Positions 36,611 to 45,234 of a DNA stretch of 64,000 nt are shown piece after piece (position 1 is the first letter of the stretch; each line of letters opens with the position of its first letter). The position numbers and the translations under genes were made by a program. This DNA is from Chromatocurvus sp046260765 (GTDB lineage Bacteria; Pseudomonadota; Gammaproteobacteria; Pseudomonadales; Halieaceae). The stretch covers positions 52,659 to 116,658 of the forward strand of contig JBHEOO010000004.1 of the NCBI GenBank assembly GCA_046260765.1, read 5' to 3'. The notes under the pieces were generated by a model. The model did not search any database, was not told the DNA's origin, and worked only from the letters and a program-made list of their open reading frames with translations.

Positions 36611-37835
36611 TCGCGTTGCACTGGCCCTGCGCTACACGTTCAGTGGTGGCGGAGGCCAGCTGTCATCGTTCATGTCAGGACTGGCAATGCTTGGTCTGGT
36701 ATTGGCCGTTGCCGTGTTGCTGGCAGTGCTGTCCATCATGAACGGTTTCGACCGCGAGATGCGCGAGCGCATTCTTTCTCTCGTTCCACACATCACGGTG
36801 CATGCCATAAACGGTGTCGATCCCGCCGATGAGGTGGCCGAAAAACTCCTCGCACATCCGGATGTCCTCGCGGCCAGTCCGTTCGTGCAGTTTCAGGGAC
36901 TCATGATGCGGGAGCGGAGCGTCGAAGCCGTCGTCGGGCTTGGGCTGGCGATGGCAGAGGGCCTGGAACTACAGGCGATGACAGAAGACGCGGCCGGTTC
37001 CGCCTTTCTCGGCGGCAGTGAGGATGGACTCCTGCTCGGGGCGCCACTTGCAGAACGTCTGGGTATCGGCACGGGCCAGCGTCTTACGCTGCTTGTGCCG
37101 GTTGCAGCGGGTGGTCGCGGTGTCACGTCAACCAGAACACGGGTGTTTACCGTGCGTGGACTGTTGCGCACCGGCACGGAACTCGATGAGAACCTTGCCG
37201 TAGTGTCACTTTCGGCAGCGTCCTCCCTGGCGGGTCTGGACGGTGCGCCCAGCGGCTATCGATTGCATACCGTGGATATTTTTCAGGTTGCCGGGCTCGG
37301 GAGCGAACTGGCGGCGATTATGCCCCCAGGCTATTACCTCACGAACTGGACTATGACCCACGGCAACCTGTACGCGGCCATTCAGCTTTCCCGGCAGCTG
37401 ATTACCTTACTGTTGCTGTCGATTATCGGTGTTGCTGCATTCAATGTCGTGTCATCGCTGGTACTGGTTGTCATTGACAAGCAGGGCGACATCGCCATTT
37501 TGCGCACGCTCGGTGCAACACCGGGCGACATCGCGACCATTTTTCTCTGTCAGGGTGGGCTGATCGGTCTTGCCGGAGGCATTCTGGGTGGATGGCTCGG
37601 TGGCATACTCAGTCTTGCGGTGCCGGCCGCCGTCGGCGGAGCTGAGCGACTTCTCGGCAAGCGCCTGCTGGCGACAGATGTCTATCCGGTATCCTTCATT
37701 CCGGTCGATCTGCGGTTTCAGGATTTTGCGCTGGTGTCCGCTGCGGCGCTTGTGTTGTGCCTGATGGCGGCCCTTTATCCGGCGCTTCGCGCGGCGCGTC
37801 TTGCACCCGCCGATGTCCTGCAGCGGGAATCATAG
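36597..37835 (+). CDS. lolE: Lipoprotein-releasing ABC permease LolE
   Basis: This 412-residue second permease has the same layout as LolC (N-terminal span, periplasmic domain, three C-terminal spans) and ends AARLAPADVLQRES. Having both LolC- and LolE-type permeases means the heteromeric LolCDE form is present. Its last 140 bases overlap the antisense DUF2062 gene. Confidence 0.95.
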   Translation: MRGSDRVALALRYTFSGGGGQLSSFMSGLAMLGLVLAVAVLLAVLSIMNGFDREMRERILSLVPHITVHAINGVDPADEVAEKLLAHPDVLAASPFVQFQGLMMRERSVEAVVGLGLAMAEGLELQAMTEDAAGSAFLGGSEDGLLLGAPLAERLGIGTGQRLTLLVPVAAGGRGVTSTRTRVFTVRGLLRTGTELDENLAVVSLSAASSLAGLDGAPSGYRLHTVDIFQVAGLGSELAAIMPPGYYLTNWTMTHGNLYAAIQLSRQLITLLLLSIIGVAAFNVVSSLVLVVIDKQGDIAILRTLGATPGDIATIFLCQGGLIGLAGGILGGWLGGILSLAVPAAVGGAERLLGKRLLATDVYPVSFIPVDLRFQDFALVSAAALVLCLMAALYPALRAARLAPADVLQRES

Positions 37836-38364
37836 AAGAGCGTCTGCGCTGACGGCGCCGACGCCAGTCATGCCCCACGCGCCAGCGCCAGATGTTGCTG
37901 ATCACAAAATAGCCAACGCTGCCAGCGAACAGTCCCAGTAGCAGGCAGCCCAGCAGTAAGGGCGGCCACACCGTTCCTATCTTCGCGAACAGCCAGTACA
38001 GGTCAAAGGCAGTCTCGTCGGTGCCTGCAGGTATCGCCAGTGGACGGTTGATGACCAATCCCCCCAGGCGATAGGCAAGGTAGAACAGCGGCGGCGCCGT
38101 CAGCGGATTGCTGACCCAGACGAGCGCCACAGACAAGGGCAGATTGCAGCGCAGCCTGATGGCGAGAAGGGCGGCGATGAGCATCTGCCCCGGTATTGGC
38201 AGGAAAGCGACGAACAGTCCGACGAAGAACGCCATGGACGCGGAATAGCGGTTCAGGTGCCAGTAGTTACTGGCATAGATCCATTCGCCAAACGGCTTCA
38301 GCGCACCGCTTTTGCGCAGGTCTGCCGCGTTTGGAATGGCTTTGCGTAGTCTCTTCTTGACCAT
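37696..38364 (-). CDS. DUF2062 domain membrane protein
   Basis: The 222-residue product begins MVKKRLRKAIPNAADL. It carries the DUF2062 core WHLNRYSASMAFFVGLFVAFLPIPGQ and WVSNPLTAPPLFYLAYRLG with three or four membrane spans, then an Arg-rich and Pro-rich tail of about 55 residues. Most of that tail is encoded opposite the end of lolE. The ATG at 38364 fits the family; a longer frame reaches 38454. Function is unknown. Confidence 0.85.
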   Translation of the reverse strand: MVKKRLRKAIPNAADLRKSGALKPFGEWIYASNYWHLNRYSASMAFFVGLFVAFLPIPGQMLIAALLAIRLRCNLPLSVALVWVSNPLTAPPLFYLAYRLGGLVINRPLAIPAGTDETAFDLYWLFAKIGTVWPPLLLGCLLLGLFAGSVGYFVISNIWRWRVGHDWRRRRQRRRSSMIPAAGHRRVQDAPREAPDKGPPSGTTQAPQRTPAQNPETADRPE

Positions 38365-38452
38365 ATACAACCAGACTGAAAAGGGTGTGTTATTGACCCG
38401 CCAGGCATGCTTCAGTGCCGATTCTAGCGTTATTCGACACTGTAGTGATGTC

Positions 38453-40801
38453 ATGTTTTACCAAAGACGCCGTCGGCGACTTCTCACAATTCCGTACGCA
38501 TTCCAGCTGCTGCCCCCTATGTCTGGCGTCTGCCTTGGCGCCGCGCTGGTGGCCTCGTCGCCCGCTCTATTGCCAAATGCCTGGCTGCCACTTCTTGCGC
38601 TGCCGGCGTGTCTTCTTATGCCTGCTTCGCTGAGCGGCTTGCTTGCGGGCCTTCTGCTCGGAACTGCGTGGGCCACGGCGAGCGGATCCGATGTGCAGGA
38701 GAGGTGGCTGGCTTCTGAGTGTGAGAGGCTGCCCGTCGCGCTGCACGGTTATATTGCTTCTGTACCCGAGACCTCCATCGCCTTCGGTCACAAGCCGGTT
38801 CAGCGCTTTTTGCTTGATGTTTCAGCGTTTTCGCCAGCGCACTGTTCAGGGCCCACTCGCGTGCGTCTGAGCTATTATGGCACGACTGATCTTGCCCCGG
38901 GGCAGTACGGTGAGTTTGCCGGCCGACTGCGCGTACCGTGGGGTCTGGCAAATCCAGGTGGTACAGATCGTGAGTCCTGGTACGCCACCAACGGCGTGCA
39001 GGCGACGGGCAGCGTCAGTCGAATAGCGCTGGTCAACAGACGCGTGCCCTGGCGCTATTTCCATCACGTTCAGAGGGCGCGGCTGGAGCGCTCGATTGAC
39101 TCCCTGTCTGGCAGTTCGCGCAGCAAGGGATTGCTGGCCGCGTTGACCGTGGGCGCCCGTCATCGCATCGCCCAGCATGACTGGACGCTGTTCAAGGAGC
39201 TTGGTGTTGTGCATCTGGCCGTTATTTCAGGGCTGCATGTATCGCTCGCGGCCGGCGCAGGGGCGGTGCTGGGTAAACTCCTGGCACGTATCGTCTTGCT
39301 CATCCGGCCGGGTGCGCAGTGGCACCCGTTGCCTGGCGTAATGGCGCTCGCTGCGGCCCTGATGTACACCGCGCTTGCCGGGTTCAGTCTGCCGACGCTG
39401 CGCGCGCTGGTCATGCTGGCCGGCGTGATAGTGGCGTTCTCTCTGGGTCGGGATGCTCTCAGGGTGCATGCGCTGCTTCTTGCCGCATTCGTCCTGGTGC
39501 TGATGCAGCCGCTGGCCGTCGTCAGCAGCAGTTTCTGGATGAGCCTTGGTGCCGTCTGCTCGCTGCTATGGTTCATAGCCTGGCAGCCGCGAAGACAGAC
39601 TGTGAGCTCTGGACTTCGTGTGCATCTGTACCTTTGTCTGGCAATGCTGCCACTGACAGCCTGGTGGTTTGGCGGTGGCAGTGTGATTGCGCCGTTGGCG
39701 AATGCTGTGGCCGTGCCAGTGGTTGGTCTACTGGTGGTGCCGCTGACCCTTCTGGCCAGCCTTGTCGATGCGGTTTCGCCCGCTGTTGCCCAGTATCCCT
39801 GGCGGGCAGCGCTCGCAATTTTAAAGCTCCTGCTCTCGCTGGCTGACAACCTCGCTGACCACACCACTGTCATGCGTTATCGACCGCTGGCGGGGGGAGC
39901 TTACGCTGCCTTGAACGCCTTATTGGCGGTGGCCTTTATCGGCATGCCATTGCCCTTAAGCCTCAAACTCTCAGCGATGTGCCTGCTGTTTCCCCTTGTA
40001 CTGCGGCAGGCCATTTCGTTGTCCGACCAGCGCCCGGAACTGGCGGTGCTGGATGTCGGTCAAGGCACTTCCGTGGTTGTGAGTGACGGGCGCCGCGCCC
40101 TCGTATATGACACGGGCGGCGGACAACCCGGCGCTTACACGGCTGCCAATGCTGCGTTGCTGCCTTTTTTGCAGCGTCGCAACATTTACGCTGTTGACAC
40201 GCTCGTTGTGAGTCACGCGGACCGTGATCACAGCGCGGGTACGCAGGCCCTCATGGCTGCCATGCCGGTTGGCGAGTTGTTCTATGGGCAGCCAATTCCG
40301 GGTGTGGATCGGGGCATTCACTGCCGTACCGGAGCGGCATGGACGTGGCCCAGCGGGGTCCGATTTCGAATTCTGGCCGGCGGGGAGGCTGGCGGCCGCA
40401 GTGCCAATGACGCCTCCTGTGTGCTCCAGGTGGACCTTGCCGGATTCGGCTTCCTGCTCCCCGGCGATATCAGCGCCGCGAGAGAGCGCGAGCTGGTGCT
40501 CTACTGGCGCGAGGCACTCCGCTCCGACTGGCTTCTGGCAGCGCACCACGGCAGCGGTAGTTCGACCACGGCCGCGTGGCTGCGGGCAGTGAATCCCACT
40601 GGCGTAATTCTCAACTTCGGCAGAGCAAACCCCTTCGGCCATCCACATCCGGATGTAATGGCGAGGCTCCTGGCGCGCGGCGTCGATATTCGCTCCACGG
40701 CGCGTGATGGTGCCATCGTGTTTCGCGTGAGCAACAGCGGCGAGCTCAAGGTCTTTGCAACCCGGGGCGGCTACGCGCCGTTCTGGAGGCCACCTGGCTG
40801 A
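38453..40801 (+). CDS. comEC: ComEC/Rec2 DNA-uptake channel
   Basis: The 782-residue protein has an N-terminal DUF4131-type region, a polytopic Competence domain (LAVISGLHVSLAAG near 250, then many spans) and a C-terminal metallo-beta-lactamase-like domain (LDVGQGTSVVVS, VVSHADRDHSAGT, AAHHGSGSSTT). It forms the inner-membrane pore for single-stranded DNA in natural transformation. The start at 38453 (MFYQRRRRR) places a basic segment before the first span; MSGV further in is possible. No pilus genes are in the window. Confidence 0.93.
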   Translation: MFYQRRRRRLLTIPYAFQLLPPMSGVCLGAALVASSPALLPNAWLPLLALPACLLMPASLSGLLAGLLLGTAWATASGSDVQERWLASECERLPVALHGYIASVPETSIAFGHKPVQRFLLDVSAFSPAHCSGPTRVRLSYYGTTDLAPGQYGEFAGRLRVPWGLANPGGTDRESWYATNGVQATGSVSRIALVNRRVPWRYFHHVQRARLERSIDSLSGSSRSKGLLAALTVGARHRIAQHDWTLFKELGVVHLAVISGLHVSLAAGAGAVLGKLLARIVLLIRPGAQWHPLPGVMALAAALMYTALAGFSLPTLRALVMLAGVIVAFSLGRDALRVHALLLAAFVLVLMQPLAVVSSSFWMSLGAVCSLLWFIAWQPRRQTVSSGLRVHLYLCLAMLPLTAWWFGGGSVIAPLANAVAVPVVGLLVVPLTLLASLVDAVSPAVAQYPWRAALAILKLLLSLADNLADHTTVMRYRPLAGGAYAALNALLAVAFIGMPLPLSLKLSAMCLLFPLVLRQAISLSDQRPELAVLDVGQGTSVVVSDGRRALVYDTGGGQPGAYTAANAALLPFLQRRNIYAVDTLVVSHADRDHSAGTQALMAAMPVGELFYGQPIPGVDRGIHCRTGAAWTWPSGVRFRILAGGEAGGRSANDASCVLQVDLAGFGFLLPGDISAARERELVLYWREALRSDWLLAAHHGSGSSTTAAWLRAVNPTGVILNFGRANPFGHPHPDVMARLLARGVDIRSTARDGAIVFRVSNSGELKVFATRGGYAPFWRPPG

Positions 40802-40858
40802 CTTGTGCAAGCATGACGCGCAATCATGGCGCCCTGTCGCAGGTGTTTGCAGACTGCG

Positions 40859-40864
40859 TATAAT
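40859..40864 (+). promoter_or_regulatory. Perfect -10 box upstream of exbB
   Basis: TATAAT lies 31 bases before the GTG start of exbB. The -35 region is poor (TGTCGC at 40835-40840, 18-base spacing), so the promoter may be weak or activator-dependent. Confidence 0.45.
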
Positions 40865-40894
40865 GCGCGGCAAACGCGGTCAGGGAGCAACAGA

Positions 40895-41509
40895 GTGCTG
40901 GAACTCGTCACAGCAGGTGGTTGGTTGATGGTCATCATCATTGCCAGTTCGGTGATTGCAATTGCTATCTGCATGGAGCGCTTCTACACCCTCAACCCGA
41001 GGCGAATTTCTCCGCCTCACCTGCTGTCTTCGGTCTGGAAGCGCCTGAACGCCGGGGACATGGATGCCAGCGCCCTCAAGGAGTTGCGCAAGGCATCGCC
41101 GCTGGGCCGTATACTCGCCGCCGGTCTGGTCAATTCGCATCACGGGCGAGACGTGATGAAAGAGAGCATTGAAGAAGCGGCGGCGCACGTCATTCATGAA
41201 CTGGAGCGCTACCTCAACACGCTGGGCACCATTGCCGCCGTTGCGCCACTGCTCGGCCTGCTTGGTACGGTGGTCGGCATGATCCGTGTGTTCGCAGAAA
41301 TCATGGTGCGCGGCACGGGCAATGCCAGTGCGCTGGCCGGCGGAATTTCAGAAGCACTGATCACTACGGCTGCAGGTCTTACTGTCGCCATCCCGGCGCT
41401 GGTGATGCACCGATATTTCACCGGTCGAATCGACGAGATAGTAATCGGCCTGGAACAGGAAGCCATCAAGCTGGTGGATGCCTTGCACGCCGGTGACAGG
41501 TCGGAGTAG
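40895..41509 (+). CDS. exbB: MotA/TolQ/ExbB proton channel protein
   Basis: A 204-residue protein with three membrane spans. It has the family motif LNTLGTIAAVAPLLGLLGTVVGMI (about 106-129) and GGISEALITTAAGLTVAIPAL. The GTG at 40895 follows GGGAG and begins just before the first span. ExbB with ExbD uses the proton gradient to energise outer-membrane processes. No tonB or tolA is adjacent, so which system it serves is open. Confidence 0.9.
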   Translation: MLELVTAGGWLMVIIIASSVIAIAICMERFYTLNPRRISPPHLLSSVWKRLNAGDMDASALKELRKASPLGRILAAGLVNSHHGRDVMKESIEEAAAHVIHELERYLNTLGTIAAVAPLLGLLGTVVGMIRVFAEIMVRGTGNASALAGGISEALITTAAGLTVAIPALVMHRYFTGRIDEIVIGLEQEAIKLVDALHAGDRSE

Positions 41510-41512
41510 GCG

Positions 41513-41938
41513 GTGAAGTTTCGTCGTCAGCGCCGTGAGGATCTCAACGTCAATCTGACGCCGTTGATTGATGTGGTCTTTCTGCTGCTGATTTTTTTTA
41601 TGGTGTCGACCACGTTTACGCGGGAAACGCGGCTGACGGTGGATCTTCCCGAAGCCACCGGCGTGCCCGCAGACAAGGAACCGCGGCAGATCGAGATCCT
41701 CGTGGACGAGCAGGGCAGCTATCGGGTGAACGGCGAGGGGCTGGTGGACAATCGCCTGCGCACGCTGCAGGCAGCGATCTACCAATACTCAAAGGGAGAC
41801 ACCACCTTGTCGCTGCTGATCTCTGCAGATGCCGACGCCTCTCATCGCGCTGTCGTGAGAGCCATGGACGCAGCGGGGCAGATGGGCTTTGCCCGACTCG
41901 GCGTCGCTACACTGCAGCCAGCGCCTGATGAACAATGA
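41513..41938 (+). CDS. exbD: ExbD/TolR family protein
   Basis: A 141-residue protein with one span (VNLTPLIDVVFLLLIFFMV, about 12-30) carrying the proton-relevant Asp, followed by a periplasmic domain. It starts with GTG three bases after exbB. Its end is close to lpxK, in the same order as in Pseudomonas. Confidence 0.92.
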   Translation: MKFRRQRREDLNVNLTPLIDVVFLLLIFFMVSTTFTRETRLTVDLPEATGVPADKEPRQIEILVDEQGSYRVNGEGLVDNRLRTLQAAIYQYSKGDTTLSLLISADADASHRAVVRAMDAAGQMGFARLGVATLQPAPDEQ

Positions 41939-41981
41939 TGGCGCGTCCGGTTCCCCTCGAGGATTGTTTAATCGGGTTGCC

Positions 41982-42959
41982 ATGACAGTGCAGGCCGCGT
42001 GGCGTGCAGACGCCGCCTGGCTTCGATTGCTCCTCCCGCTGTCTGTGCTGCACCGCGTAGTGCTGTACCTGCGACGCCAGCTGTTTCTGAGAGGTTGGCG
42101 GTCTGCCTATCGAAGTCCTGTGCCTGTGGTGGTGGTTGGCAATATCAGCGCTGGCGGCACGGGCAAGACCCCCGTGGTCTGCGCTCTCGCCGGCGCGTTG
42201 CTGGCAAAAGGGCTTCGCGTTGGTATAGTCAGTCGCGGTTACGGCGCGCAGCCAGGCGTATTCCCTCGTCGGGTGCTGCCGGACGGCGATTGGCGCCGCT
42301 GCGGCGATGAGCCACTTATGATCGCCCGTCAGACCGGATGCCCACTGGTAATATCGCCGCGCAGGGCCGATGCGGTGAAAGCGCTTCTGCAGTGGCAGGG
42401 GCTTGATCTCGTCATCAGTGACGATGGGCTGCAGCATCTGGCACTGGCAAGGGACTTTGAAATTCTGCTCCTTGATTCGACGATGGGGCTGGGCAACGGA
42501 CATCTGCTTCCTGCAGGCCCGCTGCGCGAGCCGCCTGCAAGACTGCAGGACTGCGACTGGGTTCTGCAGCGCGAGAGCGCGGTGCCGGCGCAGCATTTCT
42601 CGTATCGGGTCGATGGGCTCGTGAACATCGCAACGGGTGAGACGCGGGCCGCAGATGCGTTTGCGGGTCGACGCGTGCTGGCGGTTGCCGGCATTGCCAA
42701 TCCTGCGGCTTTCTTCTCCAGTCTGCGCAGCTTTGGTATGGAGGTTTGTGAGCGCCCCTACCCGGATCACTATGCCTTTGTCGCCGCGGATTTTGCGGGG
42801 CTGGAGGGTCTGCCAGTTATCATGACTGAGAAAGACGCGGTAAAATGTGAGGAATTTACGGGATCGGATGCCTGGTTCCTTAAAATCACTGCCGTGTTGC
42901 CGGAAAATCTGGTCGAACAGATTGCCCGGCTGGCGAAGCGGCCGACAGCGCAGGAATAA
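41982..42959 (+). CDS. lpxK: Tetraacyldisaccharide 4'-kinase
   Basis: The 325-residue enzyme phosphorylates the lipid A precursor at the inner membrane. It has an N-terminal hydrophobic helix (WLRLLLPLSVLHRVV), the Walker A variant GNISAGGTGKTPV, DDGLQHLALARD, PAGPLREP and MTEKDAVKC. ATG 41982 aligns with the E. coli start; ATG 41928, inside exbD, is an alternative. Confidence 0.95.
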   Translation: MTVQAAWRADAAWLRLLLPLSVLHRVVLYLRRQLFLRGWRSAYRSPVPVVVVGNISAGGTGKTPVVCALAGALLAKGLRVGIVSRGYGAQPGVFPRRVLPDGDWRRCGDEPLMIARQTGCPLVISPRRADAVKALLQWQGLDLVISDDGLQHLALARDFEILLLDSTMGLGNGHLLPAGPLREPPARLQDCDWVLQRESAVPAQHFSYRVDGLVNIATGETRAADAFAGRRVLAVAGIANPAAFFSSLRSFGMEVCERPYPDHYAFVAADFAGLEGLPVIMTEKDAVKCEEFTGSDAWFLKITAVLPENLVEQIARLAKRPTAQE

Positions 42960-42966
42960 GCCACAC

Positions 42967-43743
42967 ATGTCATTCTCAGTCATTATACCGGCGCGCTATG
43001 CATCGACACGCCTGCCGGGCAAGCCGCTGCTGGACATTGCCGGCAAGCCAATGCTGCAGCGTGTGTGGGAACAGTCGTGTCAGAGCGAAGCCGGCTCGGT
43101 GATCGTTGCCACGGATGATGAAAGGATCGTAAAGGCGGCGCGCGCGTGGGGCGCACAGGTCTGCATGACAGACTCAGCGCACGCCTCGGGAACGGATCGC
43201 CTGCAGGAAGTTGTACAGATCCACGGGCTCGCCGACGATGCCGTAGTCGTCAACGTGCAGGGTGATGAACCGATGGTGCCACCGGCAGTTATCAATCAGG
43301 TTGCCGCCAATCTGGCAAAAACACCCGAGGCGTGCATGGCGACCCTGTCCGAACCTGTCGATAGTGTGGCGACGCTGCTCGACAGCAATGCGGTCAAAGT
43401 GGTCTGCGATGTCCATGGTTTCGCGCGCTATTTCAGCCGTGCGCCCATTCCCTATCCGAGAGGCCTGGATCTGGATAACCCCGAGGCACTCCAGGGCTAT
43501 CCTGTCGGTCACTGGCAGCGCCATATCGGGCTTTATGCCTATCGTGCGGGCTTTCTGCGGCGATTTGTCGCCTGGCCGCAGGCGCCTGCTGAACGTCTTG
43601 AGCAGCTGGAACAGCTGCGAGCGCTGCACCATGGCGAGATCGTGCAGGTGTCACCCGCCTGCGAGAGGGTTCCTGCCGGGGTGGATACACCGGCAGACCT
43701 CGAGGCGGTACGTCGACTGTGTGCGGCAACTATCACGGATTGA
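42967..43743 (+). CDS. kdsB: 3-deoxy-manno-octulosonate cytidylyltransferase
   Basis: The 258-residue enzyme activates Kdo as CMP-Kdo for lipopolysaccharide synthesis. Motifs: IIPARYASTRLPGKPL at the start, VNVQGDEPMVPP and YFSRAPIPYPR. It directly follows lpxK. The small Trm112-like gene usually found between lpxK and kdsB is missing. Confidence 0.97.
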   Translation: MSFSVIIPARYASTRLPGKPLLDIAGKPMLQRVWEQSCQSEAGSVIVATDDERIVKAARAWGAQVCMTDSAHASGTDRLQEVVQIHGLADDAVVVNVQGDEPMVPPAVINQVAANLAKTPEACMATLSEPVDSVATLLDSNAVKVVCDVHGFARYFSRAPIPYPRGLDLDNPEALQGYPVGHWQRHIGLYAYRAGFLRRFVAWPQAPAERLEQLEQLRALHHGEIVQVSPACERVPAGVDTPADLEAVRRLCAATITD

Positions 43744-43751
43744 GAACCCTT

Positions 43752-44222
43752 ATGCGCATTTTGTTTGTCTGTCTCGGCAATATCTGCCGATCACCCACCG
43801 CCCAGGCGGTTTTCAGTCGCAAGCTTGAGCAGCGGGGTTTTGCGGCGACGGTCGACGTCGATTCCTGTGGCACTTTGGGGAGTCATCAGGGCGAGCCACC
43901 GGACGAGCGCGCTTCGGCTGCAGCGGCGACACGTGGATACAATCTTTCTGGCCTGCGTTCGCGTCAGCTTCGCGACACGGATTTCGAGCAATTTGACTAT
44001 ATTCTGGCGATGGACGAGGACAACCTTCACCAGATCCGCCAGCGTGCCGGCGCAGATTATGCCGGTAAGCTTGGCCTGTTTCTGAGCTGGGCCCCGAAGC
44101 TCGGTGTCGATGAGGTGCCGGATCCCTACTTCGGGGAAGACGATGGTTTCGCTCATGTCCTCGATCTTGTCGAGGCGGCAAGCGAGGCCTTGCTCGATCA
44201 CCTGGAGCGCGAGCTTGGCTGA
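43752..44222 (+). CDS. Low-molecular-weight protein tyrosine phosphatase
   Basis: A 156-residue phosphatase with the P-loop CLGNICRSPTA (C7, R13) at the N-terminus and the general-acid motif VPDPYFGEDDGF (about 121-132). The ATG at 43752 is the family start. Such enzymes act on tyrosine kinases of polysaccharide export or on other substrates. Its conserved place between kdsB and murB does not reveal the target. Confidence 0.93.
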   Translation: MRILFVCLGNICRSPTAQAVFSRKLEQRGFAATVDVDSCGTLGSHQGEPPDERASAAAATRGYNLSGLRSRQLRDTDFEQFDYILAMDEDNLHQIRQRAGADYAGKLGLFLSWAPKLGVDEVPDPYFGEDDGFAHVLDLVEAASEALLDHLERELG

Positions 44223-45234
44223 GCGGGCACAGCTTCAGTCAATGAATTTCCTGCGTCTTCGCGCCAGTGCGACGCTTCTGCGCACGCCGGATACGATATC
44301 TGCACTGCGCGAGTCCCTTGACGAGGCTCGCTTACTTCAACTTCCCGTCATCGTGCTGGGGGAGGGCAGTAACATCGTGCTGGCGGGGGAGTTGGATGCA
44401 CTTGTGCTGCGCTATCGTGGACTCGGACGCGATATCATCAGCGAAAGCAGTCAGCACGTCGGTTTGCGCGTCGCCGGTGGCGAAAACTGGCATGCGCTGA
44501 CCGTCTGGGCCCTTGAGCAGGGCTTTTACGGCCTTGAAAACCTCGCGTTGATCCCCGGCACGGTGGGCGCTGCGCCCGTACAGAACATCGGGGCCTACGG
44601 GGTGGAGCTGTCAGAGGTCGTCGATTGCGTGGAGGTCGTCCATATCGACAGCGGCAAGCTGCGTCGATTGAGCGCCGCGCAGTGCGAGTTTGGCTACCGT
44701 GACAGTATCTTCAAGCGTCAGCTGCGCGACCGCTGTGTGATTACCGCCGTGGAAATGACCCTGCAGCGCAGTGAGCGGCCGAACCTCAAGTATGCGGCGC
44801 TCTCGGATTACCTCAAGCGCGACGGACAGGAGGTCACCGCAGGTGACGTGCATCAGGCGGTAGTTGAGCTGCGTCGCGCACGCCTGCCGGATCCGGCGCT
44901 GATTCCCAATGTCGGCAGCTTTTTCAAGAATCCGGTGGTGAGCTCAGCGCAGGCGGACACGCTGGCGCGCGATCACCCCGCCATGCCCGTCTTTGATCTC
45001 GCCGACGGGAGCGTGAAGGTTCCGGCGGCGTGGCTGATCGAGGCCTGTGGATGGAAAGGCTACATGCTGGGCGGCGTCGGCGTGCACGCAGGACACGCGC
45101 TGGTGTTGATCAACCAGGGGTCCAATTCAGGCAGCGCCGTACTTGAGCTGGCTACTCGCATTCAGAGGTCCGTGCACCGGCGCTTCGGCTGTGCACTTGA
45201 GATCGAGCCCCGCATATACGGCGCAGCTGCATGA
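44215..45234 (+). CDS. murB: UDP-N-acetylenolpyruvoylglucosamine reductase
   Basis: The 339-residue flavoenzyme makes UDP-MurNAc. It has an FAD-binding domain (VLGEGSNIVLAGELDALVL, YGLENLALIPGTVGAAPVQNIGAYG) and the catalytic region IPNVGSFFKNPVV near 260. I chose TTG 44215, which has GGAG seven bases upstream and gives the usual N-terminal strand; an ATG at 44242 would remove it. It overlaps the phosphatase gene by eight bases and uvrC by four. Confidence 0.94.
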   Translation: MAERAQLQSMNFLRLRASATLLRTPDTISALRESLDEARLLQLPVIVLGEGSNIVLAGELDALVLRYRGLGRDIISESSQHVGLRVAGGENWHALTVWALEQGFYGLENLALIPGTVGAAPVQNIGAYGVELSEVVDCVEVVHIDSGKLRRLSAAQCEFGYRDSIFKRQLRDRCVITAVEMTLQRSERPNLKYAALSDYLKRDGQEVTAGDVHQAVVELRRARLPDPALIPNVGSFFKNPVVSSAQADTLARDHPAMPVFDLADGSVKVPAAWLIEACGWKGYMLGGVGVHAGHALVLINQGSNSGSAVLELATRIQRSVHRRFGCALEIEPRIYGAAA

